DNA of 33,822 bases from contig NZ_NGKU01000001.1 in the NCBI RefSeq assembly GCF_002140915.1, forward strand, positions 1,580,378 through 1,614,199, written 5' to 3'. Position numbers and translations under genes: made by a program. The DNA comes from Candidatus Enterococcus testudinis (GTDB lineage: Bacteria; Bacillota; Bacilli; Lactobacillales; Enterococcaceae). The notes beneath the pieces were generated by a model. The model ran no database searches and was not told the origin of the DNA. It worked only from the letters and a program-made list of their open reading frames with translations. Below are positions 26,024-33,683 of the stretch, in pieces; the stretch's first letter is position 1, and each line of letters begins with the position of its first letter.

Positions 26024-27721
26024 ATGTCTTTTGATGGTGTGTTTACCCATTTAATGGTCACAGAGCTCAACAACCAGTTGATCAATGGCCGTGTCAATAA
26101 GATTCACCAACCTTATGAAAACGAGGTTGTTTTCGTGATTCGTTCGCAAGGAAAAAATCACAAACTATTACTATCTGCCCACCCAACGTATGCCCGTGTG
26201 CAATGCACCACGATGACTTACCAGAATCCGGATACACCGCCTAACTTTTTGATGATGCTGCGCAAATATTTAGAAGGTGCGATCCTTTCAAGTATTGAAC
26301 AAATCGACAATGACCGGGTGATCCATTTCCATTTTACCCGCCGGGACGAGTTAGGCGATCTGCAATCTTTGGTGTTGATCGTTGAGTTGATGGGCCGCCA
26401 CAGCACGATTTTGCTGATGAATAAAGAAACAGGGAAAATCGTCGATACCATCAAACATATCGGCCATTCGCAAAATACCTATCGGACCTTATTGCCCGGG
26501 GCTGAATACATCGCACCACCCAAACAGTCAACACTCAACCCTTTCACTGCTGCGCATACAAAAGTGTTTGAAATATTATCAACAGTGGATCAATGGCATG
26601 CCAAAGCATTGCAGCAACACTTTCAAGGCTTAGGCAAAGATACTGCAGATGAGTTGGTTCTGCGGATCACCACCAATCCCAATGACAAATTGCGGCAATG
26701 GACAGATTTCTTTGATGAAATAAGACATCAGCCCCAACCAAGTTATATCGAAAGCAACGGCAAAGAATTCTTCACCCCTATTCCCTATCGTTCTCTGATG
26801 ACTACCGACAGCCAACACACAGCTTTCGATTCATTGAGTACCCTTCTGGATCATTATTACCATGATAAAGCGGAGCGAGATCGTGTCAAACAGCAAGGTG
26901 GCGAACTACTCAAGAAAATCGAGAATGAATTGAAACGCAATCAAACCAAGTTGCAAAAGCGCCAGCAAACACTCAGTGATTCAGAGAACGCCGAAGCTTT
27001 TCGCCAAAAAGGTGAACTTTTAACAACATTTATGGCACAAGTCCCACGTGGCGCGCAGTCAGTTACTTTAGATAATTACTATGAAGACAACCAACCGTTG
27101 ACGATTGCACTTGATCCGGCCTTGACGCCAAACCAAAACGCCCAAAAGTATTTCCAACGGTATCAGAAATTAAAAAATGCGGTCAAATTGATCCATCAAC
27201 AAATTGCTGAAACCAAAGAAGAAATCGCCTATTTAGAATCGGTATTGGCGCAATTAGAAATTGCTTCACCTACTGATTTGGCCACGATCCGTGAAGAGTT
27301 GATCGCTCAAGGTTATGTCAAAAACCGTAGTAAACAGCGGAAAAAAACGACCCCATCTCAACCGGAACGATACCTTTCTTCAGATGGCATCGAGATGCTT
27401 GTGGGGAAAAATAATCTGCAGAATGACCAGTTGACCTTAAAAACAGCCCGCAAGACTGATATATGGCTGCATACCAAAGATATTCCTGGTTCTCATGTCA
27501 TCATTCGTTCTGATGATCCAAGTGAAGAGACCTTGCTGGAAGCCGCAGAACTTGCCGCCTATTTCTCAAAATATCGTCAATCTGCTCAAGTACCCGTAGA
27601 TTATGTTCAAGTCAAACATATCCGCAAACCCAACGGTGCCAAACCTGGTTTTGTGATCTACGAAAATCAAAAAACGTTGTATGTGACACCGAATGAATCC
27701 ATATTGCAGTTACGACAGTAA
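26024..27721 (+). CDS. rqcH: RqcH (Rqc2 homologue, NFACT protein)
   Basis: 565 residues, the usual length. In ribosome quality control it binds stalled 50S subunits and recruits Ala-tRNA to add C-terminal alanine tails; it was earlier annotated as fibronectin-binding FbpA. The NFACT-N domain carries D97-R98 (IDNDRVI), the pair needed for tailing. A coiled-coil segment spans about 285-420. The C-terminal NFACT-R domain (about 440-560) has DIWLHTKDIPGSHVII and VKHIRKPNGAKPGFVIYENQKTLYV. AGAGGA lies seven bases before the ATG. A strong terminator follows. Confidence 0.96.
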   Translation: MSFDGVFTHLMVTELNNQLINGRVNKIHQPYENEVVFVIRSQGKNHKLLLSAHPTYARVQCTTMTYQNPDTPPNFLMMLRKYLEGAILSSIEQIDNDRVIHFHFTRRDELGDLQSLVLIVELMGRHSTILLMNKETGKIVDTIKHIGHSQNTYRTLLPGAEYIAPPKQSTLNPFTAAHTKVFEILSTVDQWHAKALQQHFQGLGKDTADELVLRITTNPNDKLRQWTDFFDEIRHQPQPSYIESNGKEFFTPIPYRSLMTTDSQHTAFDSLSTLLDHYYHDKAERDRVKQQGGELLKKIENELKRNQTKLQKRQQTLSDSENAEAFRQKGELLTTFMAQVPRGAQSVTLDNYYEDNQPLTIALDPALTPNQNAQKYFQRYQKLKNAVKLIHQQIAETKEEIAYLESVLAQLEIASPTDLATIREELIAQGYVKNRSKQRKKTTPSQPERYLSSDGIEMLVGKNNLQNDQLTLKTARKTDIWLHTKDIPGSHVIIRSDDPSEETLLEAAELAAYFSKYRQSAQVPVDYVQVKHIRKPNGAKPGFVIYENQKTLYVTPNESILQLRQ

Positions 27722-27727
27722 CCATAA

Positions 27728-27767
27728 AAGACCACGTAACAGCCATACGCAGCTGTTACGTGGTCTT
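27728..27767. terminator. Strong terminator after rqcH
   Basis: Sixteen perfect pairs (27728-27743 with 27752-27767), eight-base loop, T-rich on both sides, so it can serve rqcH and the convergent MFS gene. Confidence 0.92.
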
Positions 27768-27805
27768 ATTTTATACAGTGACAACAGAGTCAAGCTAAAG
27801 CTTGA

Positions 27806-29002
27806 CTATGCTTGGATGTTTCTAAAGAAAAACAACGCCAGCAAGCCAAAAGCAACCCCCATCAATGCAGGCGCCACTGGCGCAAAGAGCACATATAACT
27901 GACCGCCAATCAAAGGACCGATCACCCGCGCCAAAGATTGCATCCCTTGGCTGCTGCCTAACACCTTCCCTTGTTCTTGAGGGGTGACCAATTTCGATAA
28001 GGAGCCATTATAAGCCGGAGCAAAAATCGCATCGCCGATACCATAAAGAAACAAGCCCAGCACGAAAAATACTGGTGCCGTGAAGATGCCTGAGAAACAA
28101 ATAAATAGATACCCACTGACCTCACCAATGATCCCCAAGCGAAGAATCGCCTGCTCATTGATTTGTTTAAGCAGCCAAGGCATCAGAAAGCTTTGGGCCA
28201 AAATATCTTGAATGCCAATGATCGAGAACATAAAACCAATCAATGTCGGTGACCAATCAAAGGAATCAATCGTGAATTGAGAGAAGATAGCTTGCAGTCC
28301 CCCTGCTGGAATCCATAAGAGAAATGCAGTAAATACAATCCTTCCAATCCGAGAATGGCTGAAAACAAAGCGAAACTGGCGAAAAGGATTGATGTCCTTT
28401 AGGCTTGATATTCGGCGTAATGCTTTCGGCAAACTTTCAGGTAAATAGAACCAAGCGTATAAACCATTCGCAATGGACACCGCTGCACCAACAAACATCG
28501 GTACTGCATAGCCAAAATGTGCCAGTCCGCCGCCGATTACTGGACCTAAAGCTGTCCCAGCGCCAGCAACTGCACTCATCCAGCCAAAATACTTCGTTCG
28601 CTGCTCAGGTGGCGTACTGTCCGAGAAATACGCATATAGTGTACTGATACTGCCCCCGGTGATTCCTTCGATGATACGACTCAAAAAGAAAACCCAGAGC
28701 GCGCCGCCAATGCCAAACAATACATAGCCGATTCCGCCGCCAAATAGACAAAGAATCAAAATCGGCCGTCTGCCAATTTGATCACTCAATGCCCCCAATA
28801 TTGGGGCTGCCAGAAAGACACAGGCCGCATAGACTGCAGTCAACGCACTAATGATAAATGCTTGTTGACTCGGGTTCTGCACGTATGGTGCGACTAAAAA
28901 AGGTGTAACAGGTGCAATAATCGTAAAGCCGATCCCGCAAAGAAATACCGAGATCAGGCCTAAGGTTAAGACATGTTTAGAAGGTTGTTGTTCGATTGTG
29001 AT
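27806..29002 (-). CDS. MFS multidrug exporter (TetA-like) with non-canonical start
   Basis: Major facilitator superfamily drug:H+ antiporter. The A-motif GALSDQIGRRP follows helix 2. Helices are regular to the C-terminal FFFRNIQA. The first standard start codon (GTG 28882) would give 358 residues but drop helix 1. The reading frame stays open upstream and encodes the missing helix (LGLISVFLCGIGFTIIAPVTPFL), but has no ATG, GTG or TTG there. AAGGA (29016-29012) is nine bases before an ATC at 29002, which I take as the probable start (398 residues). Alternatives are ATT at 29008 or a start-codon mutation. Substrate unknown. Confidence 0.8.
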   Translation of the reverse strand: MTIEQQPSKHVLTLGLISVFLCGIGFTIIAPVTPFLVAPYVQNPSQQAFIISALTAVYAACVFLAAPILGALSDQIGRRPILILCLFGGGIGYVLFGIGGALWVFFLSRIIEGITGGSISTLYAYFSDSTPPEQRTKYFGWMSAVAGAGTALGPVIGGGLAHFGYAVPMFVGAAVSIANGLYAWFYLPESLPKALRRISSLKDINPFRQFRFVFSHSRIGRIVFTAFLLWIPAGGLQAIFSQFTIDSFDWSPTLIGFMFSIIGIQDILAQSFLMPWLLKQINEQAILRLGIIGEVSGYLFICFSGIFTAPVFFVLGLFLYGIGDAIFAPAYNGSLSKLVTPQEQGKVLGSSQGMQSLARVIGPLIGGQLYVLFAPVAPALMGVAFGLLALFFFRNIQA

Positions 29003-29025
29003 AACAATCAGTCCTTTACATTTAA

Positions 29026-29076
29026 TGTTTCCTTGGAAACAAATGTATCATACTGCTTTTTTGTTTCCTAGTCAAC
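29026..29076 (-). promoter_or_regulatory. MFS promoter with two palindromic operators
   Basis: Minus strand: TTGACT (29070-29075), 17 bases, TATGAT (29047-29052). A perfect inverted repeat TGTTTCC-TT-GGAAACA (29026-29041) covers the start region. A related imperfect copy, GTTTCCTAGTCAAC (29063-29076), covers the -35. Paired sites like these fit repression by a dimeric regulator. The MarR protein at 30102-30575 is a candidate, not shown. Confidence 0.8.
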
Positions 29077-29079
29077 AAT

Positions 29080-29110
29080 AAAAAGCCCGCTTCTTCATTT
29101 TTAAAAGCGG
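29080..29110 (-). terminator. Terminator after the ZIP-like gene
   Basis: CCGCTT/AAGCGG hairpin (29110-29105 with 29092-29087 on the minus strand) followed by GCTTTTT. Short stem, twelve-base loop. It lies just upstream of the MFS promoter. Confidence 0.6.
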
Positions 29111-29149
29111 ACAGACATTTTTTCCAATAAAATAAGCAAGAAGACAGAA

Positions 29150-29893
29150 TCAAACAAATACAAATAAAAACCCTGAGCAAAGCGTGCCGATCAAGAAGAT
29201 CTTGATACTTCCCTCCCCACCATCAGGTAACTCAAATTTGATGATATTCATCAACAAAGCCCCTGTGATAATCGCTTCAATTGACACCATCACAAAATAA
29301 GGCAAAACCAGCAACATTGAAAAAATTGCCCCTGCAACAATCGAGCAAACCAGTAAAAAACGGCCAATCTGTGTGAAGCGAATACCATGGTGGTGAAATA
29401 AATGCCAATCGTTCATCAAGAAATGCAAACCAAATGCCACAAAATAGGTCAACACGTAGAAAGGCTCATCTAGAATATTGGCAATCACCAAATAACCAAT
29501 CATAGCATTATAGAGCATATGAAAAGAAATATCTGACCAGAAATAGGCTTTTTCAGCAGATGCTAGATCCTTCTTTGCCAAAACACTGAAACTGCGTTCA
29601 TCTATTTTGTACGCAATATAACTCAGCACCAACCCCAGCAAGACAAGGACATACACGCCATGGGTATATAGGATTCCTGAAGCCCAGCCAAATTCATCGA
29701 TCAAAACAGACTGAAAATAAGCGAGATGCGGCAACAGATGAATAATGGCATAGGACACACCCACACCTGCCGCAAAGGAATGAAAAGCTTGTACATCTCC
29801 TTTCTTGTTCAATAGAAAGATCGATGACAAATGAATCAAGATAAACCCTGTGATCACCAACAAATTGATGATGACCTCTGAACTAGTAAACAT
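29150..29893 (-). CDS. ZIP-like integral membrane protein
   Basis: 247 residues with seven to eight predicted membrane helices. It resembles ZIP metal transporters: FAAGVGVSYAIIHLLPHL (helix 2, His-rich as in ZIP cores), a second His cluster in FGLHFLMNDWHLFHHHGIRF and an acidic residue in VSIEAIITGALLMNIIKFELP, similar to the last ZIP helices. The match is by pattern only, and metal specificity cannot be inferred. AAAGGAG lies seven bases before the ATG. Confidence 0.6.
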   Translation of the reverse strand: MFTSSEVIINLLVITGFILIHLSSIFLLNKKGDVQAFHSFAAGVGVSYAIIHLLPHLAYFQSVLIDEFGWASGILYTHGVYVLVLLGLVLSYIAYKIDERSFSVLAKKDLASAEKAYFWSDISFHMLYNAMIGYLVIANILDEPFYVLTYFVAFGLHFLMNDWHLFHHHGIRFTQIGRFLLVCSIVAGAIFSMLLVLPYFVMVSIEAIITGALLMNIIKFELPDGGEGSIKIFLIGTLCSGFLFVFV

Positions 29894-29949
29894 AGCGACT
29901 CCTTTGCATTCATTAAAGTAATTGTACTATTTAAATAACGTTAGTTTGT

Positions 29950-29966
29950 TTTGGCTATATGCCAAA
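29950..29966. repeat. Inverted repeat upstream of the ZIP-like gene
   Basis: TTTGGC-TATAT-GCCAAA, perfect arms of six, about 60 bases before the start codon. It could be an operator. No U-run follows. Confidence 0.5.
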
Positions 29967-30078
29967 CGACTTGCACAGGGTATATCATACTGATTTTGCG
30001 CAATAAAACGATTGTAACATTCCTTGTTTTAAATAACAACCGCCAAAAGACTGTTTAAAAATACCAGATTTTATGCAG

Positions 30079-30109
30079 AAAAAAAACAGCTAAGTCTTCA
30101 CTTAACTGT
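30079..30109 (-). terminator. Terminator overlapping the marR stop codon
   Basis: Ten-pair hairpin (30109-30100 with 30095-30086, one G-U, GAAG loop) followed by seven to eight U's. The TAA of the MarR gene lies inside the 5' arm. Confidence 0.9.
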
Positions 30110-30575
30110 CCGTCGTCGGCCGGTTGGCTGTTTGATTGTCGAGGTGTTCGCTGTATACAGCCAAAAAATGCAGTAAATCTGCTTTTTGTTGCGCATCCAT
30201 CGTCGCAAAAATCGGTTGATCGCGTTTCCTGAACACTTGATGCAAATCTCGATGGATCTCATAGACTGACTGCCCTTCATCGGTCAAAGCAAACAAAATT
30301 TCCTTTTTGTTCGCAGGTGATTGGTAGCGCGTGATCGCTTGCTTTTTCAATAATTTTTGTGTCAATTTGGTGACCGCGCTGCGGGTCAAAAACAAGGTGT
30401 CTGCAAGTTGGGTGACATTGGGATGTGTCAGATCATGGATTGCTTCTATCAGATGGACCTCTGTTGACGTATAGCCTGCCAATGCCGCTTCCATTTCCTG
30501 CTTATTCAAGGCAGCCATTTTGTTATAGACATCGCGAAAGCCACGTATGATTTTCTCTTCATCAGTATAGGACAT
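30102..30575 (-). CDS. MarR family transcriptional regulator
   Basis: 157 residues. The winged helix-turn-helix spans about residues 38-105: THPNVTQLADTLFLTRSAVTKLTQKLLKKQAI is the HTH, and RYQSPANKKEILFALTDEG is the wing. N- and C-terminal helices serve dimerisation. MarR proteins usually bind short palindromes and are released by a ligand. GAAGGAG precedes the ATG, and a consensus promoter lies directly upstream. The palindromes at the MFS promoter, 1.5 kb away, are a possible target. Confidence 0.92.
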   Translation of the reverse strand: MSYTDEEKIIRGFRDVYNKMAALNKQEMEAALAGYTSTEVHLIEAIHDLTHPNVTQLADTLFLTRSAVTKLTQKLLKKQAITRYQSPANKKEILFALTDEGQSVYEIHRDLHQVFRKRDQPIFATMDAQQKADLLHFLAVYSEHLDNQTANRPTTDS

Positions 30576-30602
30576 CTTCTTGACGCTCCTTCATTTTTTC
30601 CT

Positions 30603-30631
30603 ATTATAAGCCTGATGAAAGGAGATTTCAA
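30603..30631 (-). promoter_or_regulatory. Sigma-A promoter of marR
   Basis: Minus strand: TTGAAA (30626-30631), 17 bases, consensus TATAAT (30603-30608), about 28 bases upstream of the ATG. It overlaps the last codon and stop of the gene remnant upstream. Confidence 0.85.
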
Positions 30632-30798
30632 TGACCGTTAGTGGATTCATTCTTATAACGGCGCCATTGGCCTTCGATTTGTGCAAAAGCAATCAGTAAA
30701 ATGATTTCATAGACAGTAAAAACCAGTAATGGATTGACCGGTAAGTCAACGATTAACGATAGAATCAACAATATTGCGCTACAAATGCTCGTAAAAAA
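30628..30798 (-). pseudogene. Remnant of a small membrane protein gene
   Basis: Open frame of 56 codons with a stop just upstream (TAG 30801-30799) and no plausible start with a ribosome site. The translation looks like a real protein end: a hydrophobic segment (ILLILSLIVDLPVNPLLVF), a second one (YEIILLIAFAQIEG), then WRRYKNES. Probably a gene that has lost its 5' part. It could also be a short gene starting at TTG near 30775. Confidence 0.45.
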
Positions 30799-30869
30799 CT
30801 AGATTTTACTGCTTACTTTGTTGGAAAATTGATCTTGGATTCTTTGATAGACACATGTAAGGATTTAAA

Positions 30870-30965
30870 TTATAAAACTTTTATCCAACAACGTTTTTTC
30901 TTTTTTGAATGCACAAATATCACACAAGTCGCAACACACGCTAGAATAAGTACATTTTTACTCAT
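30870..30965 (-). CDS. 31-residue membrane peptide
   Basis: ATG at 30965 with an excellent ribosome site (GGAGGGAGGGG just upstream). One hydrophobic segment, NVLILACVATCVIFV, is followed by a basic stretch (KKKKR) and ends at TAA 30872-30870. It lies about 50 bases beyond the true end of the metallophosphoesterase, in the same direction, so it is probably the last gene of the pss-psd operon. Small single-pass peptides of this sort often bind larger membrane proteins. Function unknown. Confidence 0.6.
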   Translation of the reverse strand: MSKNVLILACVATCVIFVHSKKKKRCWIKVL

Positions 30966-31013
30966 ATACCCCTCCCTCCAATCAAATACATTTCGAATAT
31001 ACAGCACACGAGT

Positions 31014-32143
31014 TCATTCATTTTTAAAGGTGACTTCAATTTCCACTATCTCACTCACAGTTCCCAATCTAAGTGGAGGTCCCCATGTTCCAACACCAGA
31101 AGATACAATCACTTGTGTATCCCCATCATTTTTTTATACCCATAATCAAGATCGTAAAAAAATTTTGTAAGGACTGAAAAAGGAAATATCTGTCCTCGGT
31201 GTGTGTGCCCTGCTAAAACTAGATCCGCTTTTTCATATTCATTTATCTTAGTTGGTTGATGGTCCATAACTATTATAGGCAAATGATTATATTCTTTAGG
31301 CAAAAGAATGTCGAAATCTTTCCGTTCAACTTTGCCTTGATTTCCGATTGGCGATAAATCTATTATCCCAATCAATGCGATCGTATCATTTATAATCATC
31401 CCTTCTTCTGACAAAATAATGATATCAGATGATTCAAGAAAATCCTTCATATCCTCAAAACTGTTTCCAGCATCATGATTTCCTAAAACCATAAAATTCC
31501 CATAAGTCGAGCTAAGTTTTTGTATGTTATCTCGAATGACTTCCGGTTTGCCTACCGAGTTAAAATTACCATCAAAAAAATCTCCTGCTATCAAAATGAT
31601 ATCTGGTTCTATTGCATTGATTCTTTCTACTATTTTTTCAACGTGCGCAGCTCCATTTACATATCCTAAATGTAAGTCGCTAAACATCGCAACTTTTAAA
31701 GAAGGAATAGTCGAATTTTTATCGATTGCTACTTTATACTGTGTAATGACAATATTTTGTGCAGTTAAGAGCCCATAGACGAATAAGCTGAAGACACTCA
31801 CCACATTGATGATAAACATAGTATATAAAATGGTCGCTGATAATTGAACACCAACGACATGTGTTAAAACACTCATTAAAAGATCTGAAACCACCAGAAT
31901 CATGAAAGCTAGACAAATAAAACCGAACCAATACATGCCAAATGTGCCAAATTTTCCCCAATAAATCTCTTCCATTGTAAATGCAACAATAGTTGTCAAC
32001 GAGCACACCACAAAAATGATTTGAACTATAGAAAAGGACAAAGCAGTAAACTCTGGTTTTATATAACGAAGAAAACGCCATGCAATAAAATTGTTTAAGC
32101 AAATATAAATAGCAGAAATAGCAAACAGTGCTAAAGTTCTCAC
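31014..32143 (-). CDS. Membrane metallophosphoesterase, frameshifted at an A7 run
   Basis: Four N-terminal membrane helices (about 1-130) and a calcineurin-like phosphoesterase domain with all metal-binding motifs: DLHLG (about 156), GDFFD (about 187), GNHD (about 221) and GHTHRGQ (about 305). The start is GTG at 32143, eight bases after GGAGG, and overlaps the psd stop (GTGA). In the main frame the protein ends early at 31109, after MMGIHK. A -1 shift at the run of seven A's (minus strand of 31129-31135) continues for 38 family-like residues (NDGDTQVIVSSGVGTWGPP..., stop at 31014). It is either a recent mutation, slippage-controlled expression, or a sequence error. Confidence 0.8.
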
Positions 32144-32979
32144 GATGAACACCTCCCCAATACTTGAAAGACCTCAATGGGTGACTCGATGTTTCGCTTT
32201 GAATCAGATAGGTATGTATCTACCCCTTTCAAATGATTTTTTTTAAAAAGTAGAATAATCATAGATCCCCCAAATTCGAAATATCCCTTTTCTTCAAACT
32301 TTGAAAAGAAGGAAAATTCAGCATGGTTTTTTATTCTACCAATCAACATTGCGCCAACCTCGATTTGAATCACTTTACCAAAAAATCTAGTCTCCATCAC
32401 AGTTAGTTCTCGGCTATTCTCATGAAAAACAGGCAAATGTTCCATGGCAATTGGTTGTACGGTATGCAATTTTCCTCCTATTTTTTTTCGAAATATTATT
32501 TTTCCGTCCTCAAAGTAATGGAATCGATGATAATGTTTTGGTGTCAATCGAAAAATGCAAGCAATACCACCTTCAAATTCTTGCGCTAAGATGTCATCAT
32601 CAAGTAATCGAGAAAGTGAGTAGTGTGCTTTTTTTATGGTGAAGTGTTCTTTATTAATTGGTTTAACCAACAGGTGTCCTTCGCAAGGTGCATAAAATAG
32701 ACCATCTTTACTTATTGCTGGGTCTGGCTGTTCACGCAGCTTTCGAATAAAGAAATCGTTAAATGAGGTGTATCTTTTTTTGACATACTTATTTTTATTT
32801 ATATTGTTTTTATTCACAAATAATGGAATGAATATTCTTGACACATTAGAAGATAATAATTTACCGATTAGTATCGATAATTGAGGACGAACAAAAAATT
32901 TCAAAATGACTCTTCCTATGATGGTTTCATACAAATACGCCGCTAGTGAAATGTTAAGTTGAGTGCTTGTTTTCGCCAT
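32140..32979 (-). CDS. psd: Phosphatidylserine decarboxylase
   Basis: 279-residue proenzyme that cleaves itself to form a pyruvoyl cofactor and converts phosphatidylserine to phosphatidylethanolamine. Recognisable: RRYTSFNDFFIRKL, YAPCEGHLL, FRLTPKHYHRFHYFEDG (catalytic His region), VGAMLIGRI. The C-terminal processing site reads FGGSM (GGS at 237-239), where LGST or GGST is usual; the Ser that becomes pyruvoyl is kept. It overlaps pss by 26 bases upstream and the phosphoesterase by four bases downstream. Confidence 0.9.
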   Translation of the reverse strand: MAKTSTQLNISLAAYLYETIIGRVILKFFVRPQLSILIGKLLSSNVSRIFIPLFVNKNNINKNKYVKKRYTSFNDFFIRKLREQPDPAISKDGLFYAPCEGHLLVKPINKEHFTIKKAHYSLSRLLDDDILAQEFEGGIACIFRLTPKHYHRFHYFEDGKIIFRKKIGGKLHTVQPIAMEHLPVFHENSRELTVMETRFFGKVIQIEVGAMLIGRIKNHAEFSFFSKFEEKGYFEFGGSMIILLFKKNHLKGVDTYLSDSKRNIESPIEVFQVLGRCSS

Positions 32980-33550
32980 AAGATCTCACTCTTTTCAGTT
33001 GTATATTTATTTTAGGAATTTTGATTGGCACGACAAAGGCAACGGCAACAAGAATTAGAAAATAAGATAAATGATTGTTTATTTTCCATGGAAGCATAAG
33101 TATTCTGTAGATTGGAAGTAAAATACTTATGCTCGTTACCGGCAGACCTAGATAAAATGTACGTTTATATGAATTATCTTGTATTCGACTTATTGTTTCT
33201 GTCACATTGAAATAAGCCAAACGAATCATACCTGCTAATATTAGCATTAGACCGACGCTAATATTAAATTGGGAATATCCTTCAATTGAGAGAACAATGA
33301 CTACAGGAAGAATACAAAAACTAATCATATCAGATAGGCTATCAATTTGAATGCCATACAATTTTTCTTTTAGCGTTCGATCTTTTTTTGTGTTTGCAAC
33401 TACTCCATCAAATGCATCACAGCATCCTGCTAAAACAAGGAAAATGAATCCGATGACTTGATTCCCTTTGATCACGCTTAGACTTCCCAATAAACCACAA
33501 AACAAGTTGCAGTATGTAAGGATAACCGTATAATCATAATAACCTAGCAT
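32954..33550 (-). CDS. pssA: CDP-diacylglycerol-serine O-phosphatidyltransferase
   Basis: 198-residue integral membrane enzyme of the CDP-alcohol phosphatidyltransferase family, which makes phosphatidylserine. The family motif is present as DAFDGVVAN...YGIQIDSLSD (about 45-80). All the metal-binding Asp are there, but Asn replaces the Arg of DGxxAR. About six membrane helices. GGAGGAG lies about ten bases before the ATG. With psd directly behind it, the two enzymes form a complete PS-to-PE route. Confidence 0.88.
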   Translation of the reverse strand: MLGYYDYTVILTYCNLFCGLLGSLSVIKGNQVIGFIFLVLAGCCDAFDGVVANTKKDRTLKEKLYGIQIDSLSDMISFCILPVVIVLSIEGYSQFNISVGLMLILAGMIRLAYFNVTETISRIQDNSYKRTFYLGLPVTSISILLPIYRILMLPWKINNHLSYFLILVAVAFVVPIKIPKINIQLKRVRSYGENKHST

Positions 33551-33608
33551 ATTTACACTCCTCCTTCAAAATTGTTAACTCCATGGTGATGTTTAACGGA
33601 GATATTTT

Positions 33609-33683
33609 TTAAGCGACTTTTTTATTACTTGTTTTCTTCTTAACTAACGCAATCAGAAAGTATGTAGTAATAAGAATTTTCAT
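33609..33683 (-). CDS. Possible 24-residue peptide
   Basis: MKILITTYFLIALVKK... with a short hydrophobic start and a Lys-rich tail. The ATG overlaps the stop of the partial ORF upstream (ATGA). No clear ribosome site; it may be chance. Confidence 0.25.
   Translation of the reverse strand: MKILITTYFLIALVKKKTSNKKVA

Noticed and set aside
30631-30699. 22-codon plus-strand ORF with AAAGGAG upstream
   Set aside because: The ribosome-site-like bases are the spacer and -35 of the marR promoter on the other strand. Likely coincidence.
30829-31170. 113-codon plus-strand ORF
   Set aside because: Antisense to the real end of the metallophosphoesterase and to the small membrane peptide, and Ser/Thr-rich translation without family features.
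31734-32177. 147-codon minus-strand ORF rich in Cys, Tyr and Phe
   Set aside because: Out-of-frame shadow of the membrane part of the metallophosphoesterase.
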